NCBI RefSeq assembly: GCF_002831685.1
Contig: NZ_CP025119.1
Span: forward strand, 1,151,001-1,215,000
Source: Polaribacter sp. ALD11
GTDB taxonomy: Bacteria; Bacteroidota; Bacteroidia; Flavobacteriales; Flavobacteriaceae
DNA: 64,000 nucleotides
Direction: 5' to 3'
Positions 9,829 to 20,586 of the stretch are shown here, in pieces. Numbering within the stretch: the stretch's first letter is position 1; every line of letters begins with the position of its first letter. The notes below the pieces were generated by a model that was given only the letters and a program-made list of their open reading frames with translations, was not told the DNA's origin and did not search any database. Position numbers and translations under genes: made by a program.

Positions 9829-10033
9829 TGTGTGCTTTTTTAAAAGTGCACAAATTTACTTTAAAATGCTCGTAAAAAAATTATTTCCTTTAATTATTTA
9901 TAAAATACTGACTTCAAATATCGTTTTAAAGTATCCTTTTTTAAAGTATAAATAGCTTTATTAAAATAATTGAAAATATAAAAATGCTAAATAATTCCAC
10001 ATTTACTTGAAATTAGATTTGTATTTTTGAAAA

Positions 10034-10417
10034 ATGAAAAAAATTATAGGAGTTTTAATTGGCACAACAATTATACTAACCGTTTTGTATTATCTTTTTA
10101 TTTACTTTGTAACCTATAGTACAGGTGTTAGATCTGGCGAGTTGATAAAAATTAGTAGAAAAGGTGTTCTTGTTAAAACTTGGGAAGGAGAAATTAGTCA
10201 AGGAATTTCCGGGGCACAAATTTTCACATTCTCAGTCGAAGAAAAAAATAAAAAAGTAATTGAAAACTTACAAAAGTACCAAGGCAGCTATGTAAAACTC
10301 TCTTACAAAGAACGGTATGCAACTTTCTTTTGGTTAGGAGATACCAAATATTTTATTACTGAAGTAGCACAAGAAGATTCGCCACATTTTAGAAGTAAAA
10401 ACCTTACAAATGATTAA
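10034..10417 (+). CDS. Conserved hypothetical membrane-anchored protein
   Basis: This 127-residue protein has an N-terminal membrane segment (IIGVLIGTTIILTVLYYLFIYFV) and a small globular part with TGVRSGELIKISRKGVLVKTWEGEI. The pattern is familiar from hypothetical proteins of Flavobacteria (sometimes misnamed 6-phosphogluconate dehydrogenase); the real function is not known. TATTTTTG at 10022-10029 is a candidate -7 box. It overlaps the thioesterase gene by 8 bases. Confidence 0.65.
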   Translation: MKKIIGVLIGTTIILTVLYYLFIYFVTYSTGVRSGELIKISRKGVLVKTWEGEISQGISGAQIFTFSVEEKNKKVIENLQKYQGSYVKLSYKERYATFFWLGDTKYFITEVAQEDSPHFRSKNLTND

Positions 10418-10961
10418 AAAATTTAAAAGTATTAAAGAGTCTCAATTAACAATTACAGAGTTAATGCTGCCTTCACATTCTAATTTTAGTGGAAAAATTC
10501 ATGGTGGACATATTTTAAACCTGATGGATCAAATAGCATTTGCTTGCGCTTCTAAGCATTCTAGCAACTATTGTGTTACCGCTTCTGTAAACAAAGTAGA
10601 TTTTTTGAATCCGATTGAGGTTGGCGAACTCTTAACCTTAAAAGCTTCGATAAATTACACCGGTAGAACCTCTATGGTTGTTGGTTTACGTGTAGATTCT
10701 GAAAACATTAGAACAGGAGAAACAAAACATTGTAATTCTTCTTATTTTACAATGGTGTCTAAAGATGATAACGGAAAAAGCACGCCTATTCCTGGAATTA
10801 TTTTAACTTCTAAAGATGAAATAAGACGATATGCAAGGTCTATTACGAGACAGAATGAAGGTAGACACAGAACCTCAAGATTTAGTAGCAAAGTATTTAA
10901 AGTAGAAGATTACATGCACCTTTTAGAAGATAGTAATTCTAAGATTGAAATGAAGAAATAA
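10410..10961 (+). CDS. Acyl-CoA thioesterase (hotdog fold)
   Basis: This 183-residue protein shows the hotdog thioesterase signature: SHSNFSGKIHGGHILNLMDQIAFACASKHS followed by VDFLNPIEVGELLTLKASI. The GGHILNLMD segment starts the long central helix and carries the conserved acidic residue. It should hydrolyse acyl-CoA in the cytoplasm. It is translationally coupled to the preceding small membrane protein gene. Confidence 0.85.
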   Translation: MIKKFKSIKESQLTITELMLPSHSNFSGKIHGGHILNLMDQIAFACASKHSSNYCVTASVNKVDFLNPIEVGELLTLKASINYTGRTSMVVGLRVDSENIRTGETKHCNSSYFTMVSKDDNGKSTPIPGIILTSKDEIRRYARSITRQNEGRHRTSRFSSKVFKVEDYMHLLEDSNSKIEMKK

Positions 10962-11011
10962 TTTTTCCTCAGACGTTATATCAGTATGCTGCTAATAAAC
11001 AACACTAAACA

Positions 11012-11638
11012 ATGAAGAGAAAAATTGAAATATTTGGACTTGCCATTACCTGGTTTGCTGTTATAGCACAGTTTTTCTTAATGATTCAAAACAGACAAGC
11101 AGGTATTATAGAAACTATTACACGCTTTTTTAGTTTTTTTACCATTCTAACAAACATTCTAGTAGCTTTACTTTTAACATCATCTGCATTCAAACTTAAA
11201 AAATTCCCTTTCAATTTATTTTTGACAAAAGGAGCGATAACCGCTGTTACAACTTTCATCTTTATTGTAGGTCTTGTGTATCAAATAGTATTAAGAAGAA
11301 TATGGGAACCAACAGGACTTCAATACATTGTTGATGAATTATTGCATACAATTATCCCTTTATTTATGCTTGTATATTGGTTTTTTAATGTTGAAAAAGA
11401 AAATTTACAATTAAAACCTGTCTTTAACTGGTTAATATATCCCTTAATATACATCTGTTTTATAATAGTCAGAGGTAATATTTCTGGGTATTATCCATAT
11501 CCTTTTTTAAATATTGAAGAAGTTGGATACGAAAAAGTAACAGTAAACGTTGTTATTATTTTCACTATTACTATTGTAATACTAGTCATTTTATCCTTTG
11601 TAGGAAAACACAAAATCAAAAATAAACCATTATTATGA
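11012..11638 (+). CDS. Pr6Pr family membrane protein
   Basis: This 208-residue protein has six hydrophobic helices. Features of the Pr6Pr (FAR-17a/AIG1-like) family include TRFFSFFTILTNILVALLL, the DELLHTIIPLFMLVYWFF helix with its conserved histidine, and NISGYYPYPFLN. The family is thought to include integral membrane hydrolases, but a bacterial role is not established. Its stop overlaps the next start by 4 bases. Confidence 0.75.
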   Translation: MKRKIEIFGLAITWFAVIAQFFLMIQNRQAGIIETITRFFSFFTILTNILVALLLTSSAFKLKKFPFNLFLTKGAITAVTTFIFIVGLVYQIVLRRIWEPTGLQYIVDELLHTIIPLFMLVYWFFNVEKENLQLKPVFNWLIYPLIYICFIIVRGNISGYYPYPFLNIEEVGYEKVTVNVVIIFTITIVILVILSFVGKHKIKNKPLL

Positions 11639-12084
11639 AAAAAGTTTTTTTTTTAGTACTCGTATTAATTACCACAATAGCCTGTAAGAACAACAAAAAA
11701 ATAGAAACTAAAGTAAAACAAGAATCTGAAAAAGTAATTTTGGAAACGGGTTGCTTTGAATTTAGTAACAATGGTAATATCATACATATGAAAATCACCA
11801 AAATCACTGAAAATGTTTCAGCTAATTTGAATATTCATTATTCTGAAAAAGATGCCAGTCAAGGAACCTTTGAAGGTAAATTATATGGAGACAAACTTAT
11901 TGGAGTTTATATATTTAATTCCGAAGGAACAGAAAGTTCAAGGGAATTAGCTTTTTGGGTTAAGAACAATCAACTTATTGAAGGTTATGGTGAATTAAAT
12001 GAAAATGGAACAAGTTTCATAGATAGAGATGCTATTAAATATACTTCTACTATGCCATTAACAAAGGTGAAATGTGCTAAATAA
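11635..12084 (+). CDS. Small lipoprotein of unknown function
   Basis: A lipoprotein signal peptide (MKKVFFLVLVLITTIAC, lipidated Cys17) precedes a 130-residue domain predicted to be mostly beta (CFEFSNNGNIIHMKITKITENVSANLNIHY). It overlaps the preceding gene by ATGA. I recognise no family. Confidence 0.65.
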   Translation: MKKVFFLVLVLITTIACKNNKKIETKVKQESEKVILETGCFEFSNNGNIIHMKITKITENVSANLNIHYSEKDASQGTFEGKLYGDKLIGVYIFNSEGTESSRELAFWVKNNQLIEGYGELNENGTSFIDRDAIKYTSTMPLTKVKCAK

Positions 12085-12190
12085 AGTACATAAGTAACCT
12101 TATTATTGTCTCAATAATCTCTTTTACCCCTTTAAAACACTTATTTTTAGAGACTATAATTTACCACACAACATCCGTTAGTACAAAAAA

Positions 12191-12229
12191 AAAGCATCCA
12201 ATTCTTAATTAAGAATTGGATGCTTTTAT
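12191..12229. terminator. Bidirectional terminator
   Basis: AAAGCATCCAATTCTTAA and its exact reverse complement form an 18-bp stem at 12191-12226 between convergent genes. Confidence 0.75.
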
Positions 12230-12247
12230 ATCTCTGTATAATCTTTT

Positions 12248-15103
12248 CTATTTACTTAAATACATTTTACGTCTAGCGTATAAATCATAGAATTGATCAT
12301 CTTTTAAGCTGTCAATAAACAAAATACTTTCTCCAGTAGATTTCATTTCAGGTCCTAGTTTCTTATCTACATTAGGAAACTTATTAAAAGAGAAAACAGG
12401 TTGTTTAATTGCATACCCTTCTAACTGCGGATTGAAATTAAAATCTGTAACTTTATTATGACCTAACATTACCTTTGTTGCATAATTAACATACGGTTCT
12501 TTGTAAGCTTTTGCTATAAAAGGAACGGTTCTAGAGGCTCTTGGGTTTGCTTCAATAATATAAACTACATCATCTTTTACAGCAAACTGAACGTTTATTA
12601 ATCCGATCGTTTTTAATTCTCTTGCAATTGTATGCGTATGATCTTTAATTTGTTGCATTACTAAATCGCCTAAATTAAATACGGGTAACATCGCATTAGA
12701 ATCTCCAGAATGAATTCCACAAGGTTCTATGTGTTCCATAATTCCAATGATATACACATTTCCATCTGCATCACAAATTGCATCAGCTTCTGCTTCAATT
12801 GCTCCATCTAAATAATGATCTAGCAATAGTTTATTACCAGGCATTCTTCCTAATAAGTCTACAACATGCTTTACCAATTCTTCTTTGTTGATTACAATTT
12901 TCATTCCTTGTCCTCCTAAAACATAAGAAGGTCTTACCAAAATAGGGAAATCTAATTCGTCTGCTAAAGCCAATGCTTCATCTGCAGTTTCTGCAATTCC
13001 GAATTCTGGATATGGAATGTTGTTGTTCTTTAACAAGGTAGAAAAACTCCCTCTATCTTCTGCTAAATCTAACGCTTCAAAAGAAGTTCCAATAATTTTA
13101 ATTCCGTATTTTGTTAACTTTTCTGCTAACTTTAAAGCTGTTTGTCCACCTAATTGTACAATAACACCTTCCGGTTTTTCATGACGAATAATGTCATAAA
13201 TATGTTCCCAAAAAACAGGCTCGAAGTATAATTTATCTGCCGTATCAAAATCTGTAGAAACCGTTTCTGGGTTACAGTTAATCATAATCGTTTCATAACC
13301 ACACTCTGCAGCTGCTAAAACACCATGCACACAACAGTAATCAAACTCAATTCCTTGTCCGATTCTATTTGGTCCAGAGCCTAAAACTATAATTTTCTTT
13401 TTATCGGTTACAATACTTTCGTTTGCAATGATAATTTCGCCATCTGCAGTTTCAATCTCGTTTTCAAAAGTTGAATAATAATAAGGCGTTTTCGCTTTAA
13501 ATTCTGCAGCACAAGTATCTACTAACTTAAAAACACGTTGCACTTTTAACTCTTCTCTTTTTGTATACACTTCACTTTCTAAACAATCTAGCATGTGTGC
13601 TATTTGTCTGTCTCCGTATCCTTTTTGCTTTGCTTCAAGCAATAAGTCTCTCTGAATTGTATCAATTTTATACTTAGAAATTTCTTTCTCAATTTGAAAC
13701 AACTCTTCATATTGCTTCAAGTACCACATGTCTATTTTTGTGATATCATGAATTTGAGATAACGGAATTCCAATTGCAATTGCATCATAAATAGCAAAAA
13801 CACGATCCCAACTTGCATTGGTTAATTTCTCTATAATTTGGTTGTAATCTGTGTAGCCTTTTCCGTCTGCACCTAAACCATTTCTTTTAATCTCTAAAGA
13901 TTGTGTTGCTTTGTGTAATGCTTCTTGAAACGAACGTCCAATTCCCATTACTTCACCAACAGATTTCATTTGTAACCCTAAAGTTCTATCTGAACCTTCG
14001 AATTTATCGAAATTCCAACGCGGTATTTTTACAATTACATAATCTAAGGTTGGCTCAAATAAAGCAGATGTAGATTTTGTAATTCCGTTTTCTAATTCAT
14101 CTAATGTATACCCAATTGCTAATTTTGTAGCAACTTTTGCAATAGGATACCCAGTTGCTTTAGACGCTAAAGCGGATGAACGAGAAACACGCGGATTAAT
14201 TTCAATCGCAATAATATCTTCTTTTTCGTCTGGTGAAACTGCAAACTGTACGTTACATCCTCCTTCAAAATCTCCAATAGAGCGCATCATATGAATTGCC
14301 ATGTCTCGCATTTTCTGATATGTTCTGTCAGAAAGTGTCATTGCAGGCGCAACTGTAATAGAATCTCCTGTATGGATTCCCATAGGATCCATATTCTCTA
14401 TAGAACAGATAATAACAACATTATCGTTTTTATCTCGCAATAATTCTAACTCATACTCTTTCCAACCCATCATCGCTTTGTCAATCATCACCTCATGAAT
14501 TGGAGATGCTTCTAAACCGTAGCTTAATAAATTATCAAAATCTTCTGCTTTGTACACAATAGAAGCTCCTGCCCCACCCAAAGTATAAGAAGATCTAATT
14601 ACTAAAGGAAAGCCAAATTCTTGTGCAATTTCTTTTCCTTTTAAAAATGAAGTTGCTGTTGCTTGAGGTGCCATCGGCACACCAATCTTAATCATTAATT
14701 CTCTAAACTGCTCTCTATCTTCTGTAACATTAATAGCATCTATATCTACACCAATTAATTTTACATCAAAATCTTTCCAAATTCCTTTAGTATCCGCTTC
14801 AATACAAAGATTTAATGCAGTTTGCCCACCCATTGTTGGTAAAACAGCATCAATTTGCGGATGTTCTTTTAAAATTTGAATAATAGATTTAGTCGTCAAA
14901 GGCAACAAATAAATATGATCTGCCATTGAAGGGTCTGTCATAATTGTTGCAGGATTAGAGTTGATTAGAATTGTTTCTATACCATCTTCTCTTAAAGATC
15001 TTAAAGATTGTGAACCAGAATAATCGAATTCACATGCCTGCCCAATAACAATTGGTCCAGATCCGATAATTAAAACAGAATTGAGGTCTTTTCTTTTTGG
15101 CAT
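12248..15103 (-). CDS. carB: Carbamoyl-phosphate synthase large subunit
   Basis: This 951-residue protein shows the duplicated CarB architecture. The first half starts VLIIGSGPIVIGQACEFDYSG and has an ATP-grasp loop SSYTLGGAGAS. The second half repeats this with VLGSGPNRIGQGIEFDYCC and PSYVLGGQGMKI. It makes carbamoyl phosphate from glutamine-derived ammonia, bicarbonate and 2 ATP for arginine and pyrimidine synthesis. It ends at YARRKMYLSK, about 120 residues before the usual end, so the C-terminal MGS-like allosteric domain is absent; this short form is common in Flavobacteria. carA is not adjacent. Confidence 0.96.
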   Translation of the reverse strand: MPKRKDLNSVLIIGSGPIVIGQACEFDYSGSQSLRSLREDGIETILINSNPATIMTDPSMADHIYLLPLTTKSIIQILKEHPQIDAVLPTMGGQTALNLCIEADTKGIWKDFDVKLIGVDIDAINVTEDREQFRELMIKIGVPMAPQATATSFLKGKEIAQEFGFPLVIRSSYTLGGAGASIVYKAEDFDNLLSYGLEASPIHEVMIDKAMMGWKEYELELLRDKNDNVVIICSIENMDPMGIHTGDSITVAPAMTLSDRTYQKMRDMAIHMMRSIGDFEGGCNVQFAVSPDEKEDIIAIEINPRVSRSSALASKATGYPIAKVATKLAIGYTLDELENGITKSTSALFEPTLDYVIVKIPRWNFDKFEGSDRTLGLQMKSVGEVMGIGRSFQEALHKATQSLEIKRNGLGADGKGYTDYNQIIEKLTNASWDRVFAIYDAIAIGIPLSQIHDITKIDMWYLKQYEELFQIEKEISKYKIDTIQRDLLLEAKQKGYGDRQIAHMLDCLESEVYTKREELKVQRVFKLVDTCAAEFKAKTPYYYSTFENEIETADGEIIIANESIVTDKKKIIVLGSGPNRIGQGIEFDYCCVHGVLAAAECGYETIMINCNPETVSTDFDTADKLYFEPVFWEHIYDIIRHEKPEGVIVQLGGQTALKLAEKLTKYGIKIIGTSFEALDLAEDRGSFSTLLKNNNIPYPEFGIAETADEALALADELDFPILVRPSYVLGGQGMKIVINKEELVKHVVDLLGRMPGNKLLLDHYLDGAIEAEADAICDADGNVYIIGIMEHIEPCGIHSGDSNAMLPVFNLGDLVMQQIKDHTHTIARELKTIGLINVQFAVKDDVVYIIEANPRASRTVPFIAKAYKEPYVNYATKVMLGHNKVTDFNFNPQLEGYAIKQPVFSFNKFPNVDKKLGPEMKSTGESILFIDSLKDDQFYDLYARRKMYLSK

Positions 15104-15210
15104 TGTAAGTTGTTGTGTTGTTTAGTTTTACAAAAATAGTTGGTGCTTGGGTATAAAAAAAGGTGTTACTTAAAAAAGTAACACCCTATATATTAACAAT
15201 TGTTAATCAT

Positions 15211-15372
15211 TTATTTTTTTGGTCTAAATTCTGAAGATACAGAAACTTTCTTTCTTCCTTTAGCTCTTCTTCTAGCTAAAACTTTTCTTCCATTAGGTGA
15301 AGCCATTCTTTCTCTGAAACCGTGTTTGTTTCTTCTCTTTCTTTTCGATGGCTGGTAAGTTCTTTTCGGCAT
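15211..15372 (-). CDS. rpmH: 50S ribosomal protein L34
   Basis: A 53-codon gene reading [19 protein letters not shown], then [17 protein letters not shown] and ending SSEFRPKK. This is unmistakable L34, highly basic, with the conserved TYQPSKRKR start and GFRxRM motif. It lies between carB and pyrG and is read with carB's strand. In many bacteria rpmH precedes rnpA near dnaA; here rnpA is not adjacent. Confidence 0.95.
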   Translation of the reverse strand: MPKRTYQPSKRKRRNKHGFRERMASPNGRKVLARRRAKGRKKVSVSSEFRPKK

Positions 15373-15553
15373 TATATGTATTTTTAAATATCTTCTTGAT
15401 TACTTTGTGATTGCTTCTAGAGTTTTACTTCTTTTTAAGCGTGGGCAAATATACAACTGTTTTTATTTTAGACAAACACAATTTGAAAAAAAAACAAAAA
15501 TATTTTTTGCTTGGACAAATTTACAAATTTTATAAATCTTTTCACCTTTTTTA

Positions 15554-15584
15554 TTTGAAGTAAATTTTAGAGTTAGTACTTTTG
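15554..15584 (+). promoter_or_regulatory. Bacteroidota-type promoter of pyrG
   Basis: TTTG at 15554-15557, a 19-base spacer and TACTTTTG at 15577-15584 match the TTTG-N19-TAnnTTTG consensus. The pyrG ATG is 19 bases downstream. Confidence 0.6.
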
Positions 15585-15602
15585 CGCAAACCTAAGAACA
15601 CC

Positions 15603-17216
15603 ATGAGTAATACTAAATACGTTTTTGTCACAGGAGGCGTAACTTCATCCCTTGGAAAAGGAATAATAGCTGCATCTCTTGCAAAGCTATTGCAAGAAAG
15701 AGGCTTTTCTGTAACCATACAAAAATTAGACCCGTACATTAATATAGATCCAGGAACTCTAAACCCTTATGAACATGGCGAATGTTATGTTACAGATGAT
15801 GGTGCAGAAACCGATTTAGATTTAGGGCATTACGAACGTTATTTAAATATCCCAACTTCTCAAGCAAATAATGTTACTACAGGTAGAATTTATCAATCTG
15901 TAATAAACAAAGAGCGTAAAGGAGAATTTTTAGGAAAAACGGTGCAAGTAATACCTCATATTACAGACGAAATAAAACGTAGAATTCAGCTTTTAGGTGA
16001 AACTGGCGATTATGACATTGTAATTACAGAAATAGGTGGAACTGTTGGTGATATCGAATCTTTACCTTATGTAGAGTCTGTTAGACAATTATTATGGGAA
16101 AAAGGTTCTGAAAATGCAATTGTTATTCATTTAACTTTAGTGCCTTATTTAGCAGCTGCTGGTGAATTAAAGACAAAGCCAACACAACATTCAGTAAAAA
16201 TGTTGATGCAAAGTGGTGTAAGTCCAGATATTTTAGTATGTAGAACAGAACATGAAATTTCTGACGATATTAAGCGTAAGCTAGCCTTATTCTGTAATGT
16301 AAAACAAGAAGACGTAATACAATCTATAGATGCAGAAACCATTTATGATGTACCAAATTTAATGTTAGCACAAGGTTTAGACACCGTTGTTTTAAATAAA
16401 TTGAAACTTTCTTCTAAAGGGGAACCAGAATTAAAAGTTTGGAATCAATTCTTGCAGAAACATAAAAACCCAAAACACGTAGTAGAAATTGCCTTAATTG
16501 GTAAATATGTAGAGTTACACGATTCTTACAAATCGATTACCGAAGCATTTATTCACGCGGGTTCTTCTAATGAAACCAAAGTAAAAGTGCGTTGGGTACA
16601 TTCAGAAAGTTTAACACCTAAAAATGCTGCAAAAAAATTAGAGGGCGTTAATGGTATTTTAGTTGCTCCTGGTTTTGGAGATAGAGGTATTGAAGGAAAA
16701 ATTAGAGCTGTTAGATATGCAAGAGAAAATAATATTCCTTTCTTCGGAATTTGTTTGGGAATGCAAATGGCAGTTATTGAATTTGCTAGAAACGTATTGG
16801 ATTTAGAAAATGCGAGTTCTACAGAAATGAATAAAAGCACAAAATACCCTGTTATTAACTTAATGGAAAGCCAAAAAGATGTTACAGAAAAAGGTGGAAC
16901 CATGCGTTTAGGTGCTTGGGATTGTGAATTGAAAAAAGGTTCGAAAATATTTGATGCTTATAAATCTGAGTTAATTAGCGAGCGTCACAGACATAGATAT
17001 GAGTTTAACAACGACTATTTAGAACAAATTGAAGCTGCAGGAATGAAAGCTACAGGAATAAACCCAAAGACTGGCTTGGTAGAAGTGGTAGAAATTTCTT
17101 CTCATCCTTGGTTTGTTGGTGTACAATACCATCCAGAATATAAAAGTACGGTGTTAAAACCGCATCCTTTATTTGTAGATTTTATTAAAGCTGCTTTAAA
17201 ACAATCTAAAAAATAA
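15603..17216 (+). CDS. pyrG: CTP synthase
   Basis: The start is the ATG at 15603 ([20 protein letters not shown]), giving the usual 537 residues; an upstream in-frame codon overlaps the promoter and is rejected. The N-terminal synthetase domain carries [10 protein letters not shown] and [16 protein letters not shown]; the C-terminal class I glutamine amidotransferase has the nucleophile motif FFGICLGMQ and the HPEY histidine/glutamate. It converts UTP to CTP using glutamine and ATP. yidC follows on the same strand. Confidence 0.96.
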   Translation: MSNTKYVFVTGGVTSSLGKGIIAASLAKLLQERGFSVTIQKLDPYINIDPGTLNPYEHGECYVTDDGAETDLDLGHYERYLNIPTSQANNVTTGRIYQSVINKERKGEFLGKTVQVIPHITDEIKRRIQLLGETGDYDIVITEIGGTVGDIESLPYVESVRQLLWEKGSENAIVIHLTLVPYLAAAGELKTKPTQHSVKMLMQSGVSPDILVCRTEHEISDDIKRKLALFCNVKQEDVIQSIDAETIYDVPNLMLAQGLDTVVLNKLKLSSKGEPELKVWNQFLQKHKNPKHVVEIALIGKYVELHDSYKSITEAFIHAGSSNETKVKVRWVHSESLTPKNAAKKLEGVNGILVAPGFGDRGIEGKIRAVRYARENNIPFFGICLGMQMAVIEFARNVLDLENASSTEMNKSTKYPVINLMESQKDVTEKGGTMRLGAWDCELKKGSKIFDAYKSELISERHRHRYEFNNDYLEQIEAAGMKATGINPKTGLVEVVEISSHPWFVGVQYHPEYKSTVLKPHPLFVDFIKAALKQSKK

Positions 17217-17448
17217 GGTATAATAATGTTTGTTCGAGTGCAATCGAAAACGATTACACCTATCAATAAAAATTGTCAACTGCTATCAAGTTGGCAATTT
17301 TAAATTAGGAACACTATTTGAACTAGTAAAGACAGTAAGAATAACAGTAGCAAAATCAACTAAAATACATACAGTTTTGCTACATTTGTCGCTTTTTACT
17401 TTTAACAGTAAGTATAAAAATGACAAATTGACATTTTAAAAAAATACA

Positions 17449-19338
17449 ATGGAACAAAAAAAATTCGACTTAAATTCTTTTATTGGATTGATCTTATTAG
17501 GAGGTATTATTTTCTGGTGGATGAGCACACAAGAACCAGAAATAGATAAAACTAATGCTACTTCTAAAACAGAAATAGTAGATTCTACAAAAACAAGTAA
17601 CAATACAGATGCTTCTTTTGTTAATGAAACTACTTTTGAAAACGATTCTATAAAACAAATTGCCCTTAAAAATGAATTAGGCGCTTTTGCTCAAAGTGCA
17701 ATTAGTGCTTCTGAAGGGGTTTCAATTTTAGAAAATGAGGTTGTAAAACTAACAATTGATAATAAAGGTGGACAAATTAAGGAAGCTTTAATAAAAAATT
17801 TTAAAACCTACGACTCTCTTCCTCTTTATATGATAAAAGATAATAATGCATCTTTTAACATTAATTTTGGTACAACAGATAATCGAATTTTAAATACTAA
17901 AAACCTTTTCTTTCAACCAACTATTACTAAAAACGGAGATAATCAAGTTGTTTCTATGAAGTTGAAAGTTTCTGAAAATCAGTATTTAGAATACAGATAT
18001 GAAATGAAACCTAAAGAATATATGGTAAATTTCTCTATCCGTTCTCAAGGTCTTAGTAACGTATTAAACTCTTCTAACCCTATTAACTTAAACTGGTCTT
18101 TAAATGGATATAGACATGAAAAGAGTTTAAAGACAGAAAATACAATGTATACGCACTTCTACTACAAAGCAGAAGAGGACGTAGACTATATTAATGGTGG
18201 TAGTTCAGAGGTTTTAAATGACGTAGACTGGGTTGCTTACAAACAACATTTTTTTACAAGTAACTTATTATCTGATACTCCTTTTAATAATGCTACTATT
18301 ACCTCTACAGATTTAGTTTTAAATGAAGAGATAGATACTGTTTATACAAAAAAATTCGAATTAAAAACACCTTTAGAATTATCTAATGGAGAATTAAATT
18401 ATAACATGAAATGGTTTTACGGACCAAGTGATTATAATTTATTAAGTAGCGAACAATTTGCAGGAACAGATTTAGATCAAACGGCAGATTTAGGTTGGGG
18501 TATTTTTGGTTTCTTAAATAGAACCGTTTTTTACCCAGTATTTAATTTCTTAGAAGGATTTTTATCAAACTACGGATTAATAATTATATTAATGACAATT
18601 GTTGTAAGATTAATTATGTCTCCTTTGGTATATAAATCTTATTTATCGAGTGCAAAAATGAAGGTAATTAGACCTGAATTAACTGCCTTGAATGAGAAAT
18701 ATCCTGGTAAAGAAAATGCAATGAAACGTCAGCAAGAAACCATGGCAATTCAGCGAAAAGCAGGAGTTAGCATGATGTCTGGTTGTATACCAGCCTTATT
18801 ACAAATGCCAGTATTCTTTGCTTTGTTTAAGTTTTTTCCTACAAACTTAGCTTTAAGACAAGAAAGCTTTTTATGGGCGCCAGATTTATCTTCTTATGAT
18901 ACTATCTTTACATTGCCTTTCACGATTCCTTTTTATGGTAACCACGTAAGTTTATTTCCAATTTTAGCATCTGTAGCTATTTTCTTTTATATGAAAATGA
19001 ATCAAAGTCAGCAAGCAAATATGCAAGCGCCAACGCAAGAAGGCATGCCAGATATGAGTAAAATGATGAAGTATATGATTTACTTCTCTCCTATTATGAT
19101 GTTGTTTTTCTTTAACAATTATGCAAGTAGTTTAAGTTTGTATTACTTTATTTCTAACTTGTTAACTATTGTAATTATGTTGGTAATTAAAAACTATGTA
19201 ATTGATGAAGATAAGATTCATGCAAAAATAGAAGAAAACAAAAAACGTCCTGAAAAGAAAAAGAGCAAGTTTAGAGAAAAAATTGATTCTGCGATGAAGC
19301 AAGCACAAGAGCAACAAGCTCAACAAAAAAAGAAGTAA
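17449..19338 (+). CDS. yidC: Membrane protein insertase YidC
   Basis: This 629-residue protein starts with a membrane anchor (FIGLILLGGIIFWWM), continues with a large periplasmic beta domain and ends with the conserved five-helix insertase core (GLIIILMTIVVRLIMSPLVYKSYLSS, LLQMPVFFALFKFFP). A basic tail rich in K and Q may contact ribosomes. It inserts membrane proteins alone or with Sec. A strong hairpin terminator follows. Confidence 0.95.
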   Translation: MEQKKFDLNSFIGLILLGGIIFWWMSTQEPEIDKTNATSKTEIVDSTKTSNNTDASFVNETTFENDSIKQIALKNELGAFAQSAISASEGVSILENEVVKLTIDNKGGQIKEALIKNFKTYDSLPLYMIKDNNASFNINFGTTDNRILNTKNLFFQPTITKNGDNQVVSMKLKVSENQYLEYRYEMKPKEYMVNFSIRSQGLSNVLNSSNPINLNWSLNGYRHEKSLKTENTMYTHFYYKAEEDVDYINGGSSEVLNDVDWVAYKQHFFTSNLLSDTPFNNATITSTDLVLNEEIDTVYTKKFELKTPLELSNGELNYNMKWFYGPSDYNLLSSEQFAGTDLDQTADLGWGIFGFLNRTVFYPVFNFLEGFLSNYGLIIILMTIVVRLIMSPLVYKSYLSSAKMKVIRPELTALNEKYPGKENAMKRQQETMAIQRKAGVSMMSGCIPALLQMPVFFALFKFFPTNLALRQESFLWAPDLSSYDTIFTLPFTIPFYGNHVSLFPILASVAIFFYMKMNQSQQANMQAPTQEGMPDMSKMMKYMIYFSPIMMLFFFNNYASSLSLYYFISNLLTIVIMLVIKNYVIDEDKIHAKIEENKKRPEKKKSKFREKIDSAMKQAQEQQAQQKKK

Positions 19339-19360
19339 TTTTCTTTAATAATTAAAAAAA

Positions 19361-19389
19361 AACCGAAACTTAAAAGTTTCGGTTTTTTT
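19361..19389 (+). terminator. Terminator after yidC
   Basis: The inverted repeat AACCGAAACTT / AAGTTTCGGTT with a T run begins 23 bases after the yidC stop. Confidence 0.75.
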
Positions 19390-19432
19390 GTTTTGAAATA
19401 CACGGCTTATCATAAGTTGAAGGTTTATTTTT

Positions 19433-20566
19433 TTACAACAGCTCTTTTAATTTTAAAACAGTAAAATCTAAATCTTCCTTTTTAGTGAATTTAGAGAAAG
19501 AAAAACGAATAGAAGTCTTATCTTCTTCTCCATTAAATAATAGCTCAGATAATACATGAGAACCTTTGTTACTTCCACTTTGGCATGCACTTCCACCAGA
19601 AACAGCAATTCCTGCCAAATCTAGACTAAACAATAGCATTTCATTTTTTACAGGAAAACGAACACTTAAAATAGTGTAACCACTTCTCTCTAAATCTTCT
19701 GAAAGACCATTAAATTGAATGTCTTCTGATATTTTTTTCAATTCAGAAATAAAATAAACCTTTAAACTTTCTATATAATCTTTATCTTTTTGAAGTACAT
19801 CATACGCGATACTTAAAGCTTTATCCATTCCTAAAATAGCATGTACATTTTCTGTACTAGACCTTGCTCCTTTTTCCTGATCGCCACCATGAAGCATTGG
19901 TAAAATACCAAATCCTTTTCTAAAGAAAGCAAAACCAACTCCTTTTGGCCCATGGAATTTATGTGCACTCGCAACCATAAAATCTAGCATTGTTTTTTGT
20001 AAATCGATAGTGTAATGACCTATTGCTTGCACAGTATCTGAATGAAACAAAGCATCATTTCGCTTACATAAATTAGCTATATCATTCATAGGAAGCATAT
20101 TCCCTATTTCATTATTAAGCATCATTAAACTTACCAATGTTTTTTCTTCAGATGCTTTTAACAAAGATTCTAAGTGGAGAATATCGATAGTACCAAATGC
20201 ATCTACCTTTACATATTCTACTGTAATACTTCTACTTTTCTGTAAGAACTCACAAGTGTGTAAAACAGCATGATGTTCAATTTTTGAAGTAATAATTTTA
20301 GTTACCCCTAAATTTAAAACAGCATTGTGCAAAATTAAATTGTCTGCTTCTGTTCCGCTAGAAGTAAAAATAATTTCTGCTGCAGAAACATTAAAATGCT
20401 TTGCAATATTTTTTCGTGCAGTTTCTACAGAAGACTTTGCTTTTCGACCAAATTGATGTATCGAAGAAGGGTTTCCTAAATTCTCTGTCATAGAAATTTG
20501 CATTACCTCTATAACTTCTTTGTAAATATTTGTAGTGGCTGCGTTGTCTAAATAAATGGCATTCAT
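19433..20566 (-). CDS. Cysteine desulfurase (NifS/IscS class V aminotransferase)
   Basis: This 377-residue PLP enzyme starts YLDNAATTNIYKEV. Also visible are FTSSGTEADNLIL, the PLP-binding lysine in ASAHKFHGPKGVGF and the catalytic-loop cysteine in AVSGGSACQSGS. It should take sulfur from cysteine for Fe-S clusters or tRNA thiolation. It lies next to the Smr-domain gene on the same strand. Whether it is the housekeeping IscS or a paralogue is undecidable here. Confidence 0.88.
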   Translation of the reverse strand: MNAIYLDNAATTNIYKEVIEVMQISMTENLGNPSSIHQFGRKAKSSVETARKNIAKHFNVSAAEIIFTSSGTEADNLILHNAVLNLGVTKIITSKIEHHAVLHTCEFLQKSRSITVEYVKVDAFGTIDILHLESLLKASEEKTLVSLMMLNNEIGNMLPMNDIANLCKRNDALFHSDTVQAIGHYTIDLQKTMLDFMVASAHKFHGPKGVGFAFFRKGFGILPMLHGGDQEKGARSSTENVHAILGMDKALSIAYDVLQKDKDYIESLKVYFISELKKISEDIQFNGLSEDLERSGYTILSVRFPVKNEMLLFSLDLAGIAVSGGSACQSGSNKGSHVLSELLFNGEEDKTSIRFSFSKFTKKEDLDFTVLKLKELL

Positions 20567-20586
20567 AAGGTGAAAATAAGTTTATT

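Noticed and set aside
17230..17439. Small + strand frame between pyrG and yidC
   Set aside because: No codon bias, no start context and it ends just before yidC; probably leader DNA.
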